A stretch of 28,145 nucleotides of DNA from Chloroflexota bacterium. GTDB taxonomy: Bacteria > Chloroflexota > UBA6077 > FW602-bin22 > JACPQP01. The DNA lies in assembly GCA_016190465.1 (NCBI GenBank), contig JACPQP010000172.1, positions 1 through 28,145 of the forward strand, in the 5' to 3' direction. The first letter of the stretch is position 1; the number at the start of each line of letters is the position of its first letter. Shown here piece after piece: positions 23,196-28,145 of the stretch. Under the pieces are notes generated by a model. The model was not told the DNA's origin. It saw only the letters and a program-made list of their open reading frames with translations, and did no database searches. Both the position numbers and the translations under genes were made by a program.

Positions 23196-24844
23196 CGCGC
23201 GATTTCCTCTCTTTCCAAAAGCGACAGATCCATCGGCTTGAAGATACAGCCATCGACGAAGAGGTCGAAGAAGTCCGGCTCCATCTCCAGCTCGATGTGC
23301 GTGGCCCGGCGGACGAGCTGCTCGACGAGATCCCGCTTTTCCCGCGAGAGGAGCATGATCGTGGCCCCTTCCAGCGAGGCGTTCCCCACCTTGACGATCT
23401 TCTCGAGCGGCAGGTTCGGGACAAATCCGATGGAGATGGCGTTGGGCACGTCGATGTAATTCGCGAAGCCGCCCGCCAGGTAGAGCCGCTTGACCCGCCT
23501 GGGCGGTACGCCCGAGCTCCGCAGGACGATCCACGCGCCGCAGTAGTTGGCCCCCTTCGCCTGGGCGAGCTGGCTGATGTCCGCTCGGGAGATGGTGATC
23601 CCCTTCTCAGGGACGATCGTGAAGTGAGGGGAGCCGTGGTCCAGGACGCCCAGGTCGTTCATGTGCTGGGTCCGGACCAACTCGGCGAGCAGGTCAATCA
23701 GGCCAGACCCACAGATGCCCTCCGGCTCGGCATCGCCGATCACCTTGTAGTCGACGTGCCCGTTGGCGATGCGGATCGTCTCGATCGCGCCCGTGAAGCC
23801 GGACATACCGTAGGCGATGTACCCCCCCTCGAATGCCGGTCCGGCCGGACATGACGCGGCCAGCATGTGCCGGCCGTTGCCGACGATAACCTCGGTGTTG
23901 GTCCCGATGTCGACGAGCATGACCGTCTCGTCGTCGCCGACCTCATCGATGCCGATGGCCACCAGGTCGGCGGCGACATCCGCTCCGACGTGCGAGGCGA
24001 TCAGCGGGCCACCGTAGACGGTTCCCGCCGGGTTGATCCGGATCCCCAGCTCCCCCGGCGAGGTGTACAGGGCAGTGGTCGTGCGCTCGCCACGGAGCAG
24101 CGCAAACTCCGTCAGCGACTTGTACGGCTTCTCGCCAATGGTCTTGACGTCAAGGCCGAAGAAGAGGTCCCGCATCGTCGCGTTCCCGACGACGACCAGC
24201 TCGTAAATGAGTCGGCGGGAGAACCGGAGCTCCCGGCACATCTGCCGGATCTCGCTGTTGACGGCGTTGGTGATCGCCAGGTGCATCTCGCCGTGAAACT
24301 CGTCGGAATCGTACGAGATGCGGTGCATAACGTCACTGCCGCCGAAACGCTGCGGGTTGTCCAGCGAGCTGGTGAAGAGGATCGCGCCGGTCTCGAGGTC
24401 GCACAGGTTCATCACGACGGTCGTCGTGCCGACGTCGACCGCCAGGCCGTAGATCGCGCCACGGTAGGTATCGATCCGCCGATCCCCGAAGTAGACGTCG
24501 TCGTCGCCGACGCGGCGGGTCAGTGGATCCAGTTCGACGGCGCGCCGCAGCCCTCTGGTCATGATCTGGCGTTGGCGCTGCATCAGCGAGAACTCGACGT
24601 CGGCATCGGGGTCGAGGACACGCGCCTGACAGGCAAGCCGATAGTTATCGCGCAGGAAGTGCTCCGCCTCGCTGGGCGGGGAAAGGGCCTCCATCCCTCG
24701 CACAATCTCGACGATGCACTCATGACACGTTCCCGTCCGACCGCAGGAGGTGGGAACCTTCACGTGCAGTTGGTCGGCGTGGTCAAAGATGGACTTGCCA
24801 CGGATGGACTCGAGCTGCTGCTTGCCAAAGTGGAGAGGAGACAT
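23192..24844 (-). CDS. RACo-type corrinoid reactivase: 2Fe-2S ferredoxin plus ASKHA ATPase domain
   Basis: About 550 residues from the ATG at 24844; a GTG at 24862 would add six. The N-terminal ferredoxin domain has cysteines 34, 40 and 43 (SCGRTGTCHEC) and 72 (RLACQARV), a [2Fe-2S] set. After a linker, the DUF4445/ASKHA domain has VDVGTTTVVMNLCDLETG (about 135), VVVGNATM, VDIGTNTEVIVGN (second phosphate loop), CPAGPAFEGG, GICGSGLIDLLAELV and LYLAGGFANYIDVPNA. Proteins of this build use ATP to reduce inactive Co(II) corrinoid to Co(I) (RACo for the CO dehydrogenase corrinoid protein, MtvD/OdmC-like in O-demethylases). The likely client is the corrinoid protein two genes upstream. It overlaps metF by 4 nt, which couples translation. 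Confidence 0.92.
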   Translation of the reverse strand: MSPLHFGKQQLESIRGKSIFDHADQLHVKVPTSCGRTGTCHECIVEIVRGMEALSPPSEAEHFLRDNYRLACQARVLDPDADVEFSLMQRQRQIMTRGLRRAVELDPLTRRVGDDDVYFGDRRIDTYRGAIYGLAVDVGTTTVVMNLCDLETGAILFTSSLDNPQRFGGSDVMHRISYDSDEFHGEMHLAITNAVNSEIRQMCRELRFSRRLIYELVVVGNATMRDLFFGLDVKTIGEKPYKSLTEFALLRGERTTTALYTSPGELGIRINPAGTVYGGPLIASHVGADVAADLVAIGIDEVGDDETVMLVDIGTNTEVIVGNGRHMLAASCPAGPAFEGGYIAYGMSGFTGAIETIRIANGHVDYKVIGDAEPEGICGSGLIDLLAELVRTQHMNDLGVLDHGSPHFTIVPEKGITISRADISQLAQAKGANYCGAWIVLRSSGVPPRRVKRLYLAGGFANYIDVPNAISIGFVPNLPLEKIVKVGNASLEGATIMLLSREKRDLVEQLVRRATHIELEMEPDFFDLFVDGCIFKPMDLSLLEREEIAR

Positions 24845-24889
24845 CGGTCGACGTACACCCACTACATCTTAGTCTTGGTTTTCTCAAGA

Positions 24890-25264
24890 TCAGGTTTCCC
24901 AGGCTTTGCGGTAGTTGAGCTTGTCATCGCCCGCGCACAGCGACGCCTCACCCCCTACCTGCCGTTCTTGAGCCGGTCCCGCAGCGCGGGAGAGGGGGCG
25001 CTGATTCGGGCAGCCGGATTGCGCGGAATCCCCCTCGTCAAGAGTGCTGCGCTCTTGTTCTCCGAGGGGGCGCTGATTCCGGCAGCGGAATTGCGCGGTG
25101 CAATGGCTCTTCCGACTCTTGTACGGGCAGCGAGACAGCGAGACCTGATCAGCGACTTTGATGATCTGCTTGTAGATCTCGTACATCTGGTCAAGGCTAG
25201 CCCGCAGCCGTTCTTTGTCGACCGGTGGGGCGTGCTCCATCGGCGGCCCATTCTCCGCGGCCAT
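24890..25264 (-). CDS. Small Cys-containing protein of unknown function in the corrinoid operon
   Basis: The ATG at 25264 has GGAGGA 6 nt upstream, giving 124 residues; the longer frame to 25378 overlaps the corrinoid gene and is not needed. Residues 1-50 look like a real, mostly helical protein (VDKERLRASLDQMYEIYKQI followed by IKVADQVSLSRCPYKSRKSH). Cysteines at RCPY, SHCTA and FRCRNQ might bind a metal. Residues about 55-68 and 79-92 are an in-frame repeat (AQ-x-x-C-x-NQRPL twice), and the tail after that is translated from a family A repeat. I do not recognise the family. Its position between the corrinoid protein and its reactivase suggests a helper of one of them. The original C-terminus may have been near residue 65, later extended by repeat DNA. 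Confidence 0.6.
   Translation of the reverse strand: MAAENGPPMEHAPPVDKERLRASLDQMYEIYKQIIKVADQVSLSRCPYKSRKSHCTAQFRCRNQRPLGEQERSTLDEGDSAQSGCPNQRPLSRAAGPAQERQVGGEASLCAGDDKLNYRKAWET
24945..24998. repeat. Family A repeat, partial copy
   Basis: CCTCACCCCCTACCT followed by GCCGTTCTTGAGCCG (24961-24975, one change from 25-39), then a small CCCGC/GCGGG stem and GAGAGGGGG. It encodes part of the tail of the small protein. Confidence 0.65.
24992..25098. repeat. Two 35-bp direct repeats 72 bp apart around a small hairpin
   Basis: Units 24992-25026 and 25064-25098 start GAGGGGGCGCTGATTC and end TTGCGCGG, matching at about 32 of 35 positions. The 72-bp period is a multiple of three, so the small-protein frame is kept. 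Between them CAAGAG (25039-25044) and CTCTTG (25052-25057) form a short stem. Confidence 0.7.
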
Positions 25265-25295
25265 ACTGGTTCCTCCCCAAGATGATTGGTTGCCC

Positions 25296-26042
25296 CTACA
25301 ACTTACGCCGAGACCGAGCGGTGAGCTCCTTGGCCAGCTCGACGCAGGCGATCGCATCCTTCCCGTATCCGTCGGCATCGATCTCCGCGGCGAACTCCCG
25401 CGTGACCGCCGCGCCCCCCACCATGAACCTGATCGCGCTGCGCAAACCGGCCGCCTCGAACGCCTTGATCGTTCTCCCCATATTGGGCATGGTCGTCGTC
25501 AGGAGCGCCGACATGCCGACAACTGGCGCCTGGTGCCGCTGGACGGCCTCGATGAACTGCTCCGGCTTGGTGTCCACCCCGAGATCGTGGACGATGAACC
25601 CGGCACCGCGCAGCATCATGATGCAGAGGTTCTTCCCGATGTCGTGGAGGTCGCCCTTGACCGTGCCCATGATGACCGTGCCCGACGGCTCGATCCCCGA
25701 GGCGGAGAGGATCGGCTCGACGTGTGCCAGCCCCGCCTTCATCGCGCGGGCCGCGATCAGCACTTCGGGCACGAAGATGAGGTTGTCGCGGAACTTGATG
25801 CCGACGACAGCCATTCCGGCGATCAGCCCATCGTCGAGGATCACGTTCGGCGAGTAATCCTCGTCCAGCGCCTGCCGCGTCAGGCGATCGACCTCGGCCT
25901 TCCTCCCATAGATCAGGTGGTGGGCAATCTCCTGCATAAGCGGTGACGCCCGCTCGAAGATGCCACGCAGCCGGGCGTGCTCGTCCGGCCGCGCGACGTA
26001 GTCGCGAAGCTCTCGCTCCAGTCCAGCGTTGATGGTTTCCAT
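25296..26042 (-). CDS. Corrinoid (cobalamin-binding) methyl-carrier protein
   Basis: A 248-residue two-domain corrinoid protein of the MtaC/MtvC/MtbC and MetH-B12 type. Residues about 35-115 form the helical cap (LIYGRKAEVDRLTRQALDE, LIAGMAVVGIKF, FVPEVLIAARAMKAG). Residues about 120-245 form the B12-binding Rossmann domain with GDLHDIGKN (130-138), in which His133 is the lower cobalt ligand, then VHDLGVDTKPEQF, VGMSALLTTTMPNM and the late glycine motif FMVGGAAVTREFA. The extra 35 residues at the N-terminus have no clear match. It is the hub that would accept and donate the methyl group for the neighbouring methyltransferases. The ATG directly follows the stop of the homocysteine-methyltransferase gene (TAG-ATG), so translation is coupled. 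Confidence 0.93.
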   Translation of the reverse strand: METINAGLERELRDYVARPDEHARLRGIFERASPLMQEIAHHLIYGRKAEVDRLTRQALDEDYSPNVILDDGLIAGMAVVGIKFRDNLIFVPEVLIAARAMKAGLAHVEPILSASGIEPSGTVIMGTVKGDLHDIGKNLCIMMLRGAGFIVHDLGVDTKPEQFIEAVQRHQAPVVGMSALLTTTMPNMGRTIKAFEAAGLRSAIRFMVGGAAVTREFAAEIDADGYGKDAIACVELAKELTARSRRKL

Positions 26043-26939
26043 CTATCCGGCCACGGGGTCGCGGTTCAGGGTATGCGCCAGCGCCCGGATGTGGTCGGGA
26101 TTGGTGCCACAGCAGCCCCCGATAATGTTGATACCCACTTGCTCCAACTCGAGAAAGAACGGTGCCATCATCTCGGGCGTCTCCGGGTAGAGGAGTTGGC
26201 CTTCACGGATCCTCGGGATGCCGGCGTTGGAGTGGATGAGCAGGGGGGCATCGGTCGCCTCGCGCAGTTGCCGGGCGATCTCCACCATCTGGGCGATGCC
26301 ATTCCCACAGTTGGAGCCAACCACGTGCGCCCCCGCATCGAGCAACTCCCGAGCCGCCTGTTCGGGTGTGTTGCCCATCATCGTGAAGTAGCCACGTGGT
26401 CCCTTGTCGAACACCATCGTCGCAATAACGACACAGTTGGTGCGCTCGCGGGCCACCCGAACGGCCAGCGTCGCCTCCTCCAGCGAGATCATCGTCTCGA
26501 CGAGGATCGCATCGGCTCCGCCCTCTTCGAGAGCCTCCGCCTGCTCGGCGAACACCGCCGCCATCTCCGCGACCGAGACGTCGCCGAGCGGCTCGAGGAA
26601 CTCGCCAGTCGGTCCGATCGAGCCGACGACGAAGCGCCCAGGCGGCGCCACGCTCCGGGCGTGGGCGACCCCCAGCCGGTTGAGCTCCCGGACACGGTCT
26701 CCGTAGCCGTAGTGGCGCAACCGGAAGACGTTGCCACCAAAGGAGTTGGTCAACACCATGTCCGAGCCGGCGGCGAAGTAGGCCGCGGCCATCTCACGGA
26801 CGACCTCCGGATGGGTCAGGTTGAACTCCTCCGGACAGCCTCCGGGCGCGAGGCCGTGCTGCTGCAGATACGTGCCGGTGGCGCCGTCGGAGATGAGAGT
26901 CTCCCCGGCGTCCAGCCGGGCAAGGAGTGGATGAGTCAC
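26043..26939 (-). CDS. Homocysteine S-methyltransferase-family protein (stand-alone MetH N-domain type)
   Basis: A 298-residue TIM-barrel protein of the Hcy-binding family, about the size of the N-terminal module of MetH or of BHMT/MmuM. The start is a GTG at 26939. ISDGATGTYLQQHG opens the barrel, with EEFNLTHPEVVREMAAAYFAAGSDMVLTNSFGGN next. The zinc ligands are Cys211 (GSNCGNG), Cys276 and Cys277 (GGCCGTNPDHI). In MetH this module passes methyl from the corrinoid to homocysteine-thiolate. Here the corrinoid protein is the next gene with no gap, suggesting a split version. A different thiol acceptor, or reverse use on a methylated thiol or betaine, cannot be excluded. Confidence 0.88.
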   Translation of the reverse strand: MTHPLLARLDAGETLISDGATGTYLQQHGLAPGGCPEEFNLTHPEVVREMAAAYFAAGSDMVLTNSFGGNVFRLRHYGYGDRVRELNRLGVAHARSVAPPGRFVVGSIGPTGEFLEPLGDVSVAEMAAVFAEQAEALEEGGADAILVETMISLEEATLAVRVARERTNCVVIATMVFDKGPRGYFTMMGNTPEQAARELLDAGAHVVGSNCGNGIAQMVEIARQLREATDAPLLIHSNAGIPRIREGQLLYPETPEMMAPFFLELEQVGINIIGGCCGTNPDHIRALAHTLNRDPVAG

Positions 26940-26955
26940 CGTACCTGTTTCCTTC

Positions 26956-28029
26956 CTAATACCTCTCGAGTGCCCAGTCCTTGACTGCCTTCGGAATCTC
27001 GGTCAGGTTCTCCAGCCGCGTCCGGAGGGGAATCGCGCACTCCGGCGCAATGATCTCATAGCCCGCGTCCAGTGCGCGGAACACCTCCTGACGCACCTGT
27101 TCCGGGCCGCGGGCATAAAGCGTTTCCGGATTGTTGACGTTGCCCACCAGCGAGATGCGGTTCCCCACAATTTGCTTCGCTCGTCGCGGATCGTTCTTCG
27201 AGTCGATGTGGAACGCCGCGAAGTGCGTCTGGGCAATGGCGTCGAGCCGGTCGAGTGTGAGGCCACAGATGTGGAGGATGAGCGGACACTTGATCCGCTC
27301 GTGCAGCTCGATATGGATGTCGCGCAGGTACATGCAGTAGTACTCCCCGCTCACGAGGTCACCCGTCGCGTGGTCGGGCAGGGTCAGCGCGTCGGCGCCG
27401 GCCTCGATCTGCGCGTTCCCGAAAAGGACGGTCGCCTCCTTCAGCTTCTCGAGGCACCTCTTCGTTTTATCCGAATCGTCGATGGACATCATCAGAAAGT
27501 TCTCGACACCGAAGGTGTGGTAGGCCAGCGTCCACGGCCCCATCGTCTTGCCGATGATGGCGACCTCATCACCGTACTTGCTCTTCAGGATTCGGATCGC
27601 CTCGAGCACACAGCGGGTATCCGGGTGGGTGAGGAAATCCTCGGGGATCACCACATCCTCGGGCTCGGACCAGATCGGACGGGTCATCCGGACTGTCGGC
27701 CAGTTGTCTTTCTCCTCCCACTGGATGTCGCAGCCGAGCGCGGATGACTCCTGGATGATGCTGAAGACCGGCATGATCGCGTCGAAGCCAAGCACGGTGT
27801 AGCCGGTCGCGGCCAGGCGTGCCATCAGCTCCGGATCGCGGTTCGCGTCCGGGAAGGGCGCGTCGACCAGATCCATCAGCTCCACCGTCGCGACCGAGGT
27901 CGGATTCGCCACCGGCGGGCGATCCACTCGTCCGCCCGCCAGCGCGTTCATCACGCGCTCGCGTGGCCGCAGATACTCGACCACCGTGCCGCTTTGCTGC
28001 CCACCGTTGGCAGAATGCTCGACAGCCAC
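26956..28029 (-). CDS. UroD/MtaA-type corrinoid methyltransferase
   Basis: The GTG at 28029 has GGAGGAG about 5 nt upstream and gives 357 residues, normal for the family; the frame to 28125 only adds repeat-derived sequence. Landmarks are YLRPRERVMNALAGGRVDRPP (N-terminal UroD-like start), LTLPDHATGDLVSGEYY, and the zinc set His253-x-Cys255 (ILHICG) with Cys331 (APECAIP), as in MtaA, CmuA and MtvB rather than HemE. Such enzymes move methyl between a small donor or thiol and a corrinoid protein. It leads the operon (16-bp gap to the next gene), so it may define the substrate. Candidate donors are methoxylated aromatics, methylamines, methyl thiols or methyl halides. The sequence does not choose between them. 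Confidence 0.88.
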   Translation of the reverse strand: MAVEHSANGGQQSGTVVEYLRPRERVMNALAGGRVDRPPVANPTSVATVELMDLVDAPFPDANRDPELMARLAATGYTVLGFDAIMPVFSIIQESSALGCDIQWEEKDNWPTVRMTRPIWSEPEDVVIPEDFLTHPDTRCVLEAIRILKSKYGDEVAIIGKTMGPWTLAYHTFGVENFLMMSIDDSDKTKRCLEKLKEATVLFGNAQIEAGADALTLPDHATGDLVSGEYYCMYLRDIHIELHERIKCPLILHICGLTLDRLDAIAQTHFAAFHIDSKNDPRRAKQIVGNRISLVGNVNNPETLYARGPEQVRQEVFRALDAGYEIIAPECAIPLRTRLENLTEIPKAVKDWALERY

Positions 28030-28094
28030 GTCGTCTCCTCCATCCCGCGCTCGGACCACCGCACCCCCGGTCGGGTTCGCCCGCACAGGCGTCC

Positions 28095-28145
28095 GACCTC
28101 TCCCCCCTTCCCCCCTCCCCGACACGGGGAGGGGGGCGGTTCCCC
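28095..28145. repeat. Family A palindrome at the right edge
   Basis: A perfect 10-bp-arm hairpin CCCCCTCCCC (28111-28120), loop GACAC, GGGGAGGGGG (28126-28135). It is flanked by GACCTCTCCCC and GGCGGTTCCCC. The loop is the same as in the copy at 8094-8118. The element continues past the window and may lie in the promoter region of the corrinoid operon. Confidence 0.75.

Noticed and set aside
23196..23534. N-terminal extension of the MetF gene upstream of ATG 23195
   Set aside because: It is fully inside the reactivase gene in another frame and has no MetF match. The ATGA overlap at 23192-23195 explains the start.
24992..25098. Possible CRISPR-like array
   Set aside because: Only two units are present, they lie inside a coding frame, and no cas genes are nearby.
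23867..25285. Plus-strand open frame of 472 codons opposite the reactivase and small gene
   Set aside because: The minus strand has ferredoxin and ASKHA motifs. This frame spans several minus-strand genes without any domain pattern.

Overview
The window is GC-rich, densely coded bacterial DNA with no rRNA, tRNA, CRISPR array, transposase or phage gene that I can see. Protein styles suggest a Chloroflexota-like lineage: response regulators with a helix-turn-helix-like front end, a twin-arginine lipoprotein sugar binder, a RodZ-like/RimO pair, a fused MetF with a cysteine-rich tail, and many GC-rich palindromic repeats. The lineage is inferred from these features, not from a marker gene.

Layout. 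(1) 1-854: the N-terminal part of a polytopic GT-C/family 39-type membrane protein, running off the left edge and carrying repeat DNA in its reading frame. (2) 992-4451: a response-regulator gene and a hybrid histidine kinase that converge and overlap tail to tail by 89 bp. (3) 4661-12961: a carbohydrate uptake and catabolism operon with an ABC binding protein, two permeases, an (alpha/alpha)6 glycosidase-like protein, an FGGY sugar kinase, a UroD/MtaA-superfamily protein and a decayed class II aldolase. No ABC ATPase is present here. (4) 13208-13904: an overlapping HEPN-MNT gene pair. (5) 14253-16282: leuC-leuD. (6) 16382-20499: a SAM methyltransferase, a RodZ-like membrane regulator overlapping rimO, and an EamA transporter. 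(7) 28029-20496, minus strand: a tight seven-gene operon for corrinoid methyl transfer.

The operon at 20496-28029 is the main point of interest. In transcription order it encodes a UroD/MtaA-type methyltransferase, a homocysteine S-methyltransferase-family protein, a B12-binding corrinoid protein, a small Cys-containing protein I do not recognise, a RACo-type ferredoxin/ASKHA corrinoid reactivase, a fused methylenetetrahydrofolate reductase with an MTHFR_C-like cysteine domain, and a pterin-binding methyltetrahydrofolate methyltransferase. Together these could move a methyl group between an unknown donor, a shared corrinoid, tetrahydrofolate and possibly homocysteine. The set resembles both the four-component O-demethylases of acetogens and a MetH methionine synthase broken into separate polypeptides.

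Several families of dispersed palindromic repeats run through the window. Some copies are translated in frame inside real genes: the membrane protein, the glycosidase-like C-terminus, the MetF N-terminus and the tail of the small protein.
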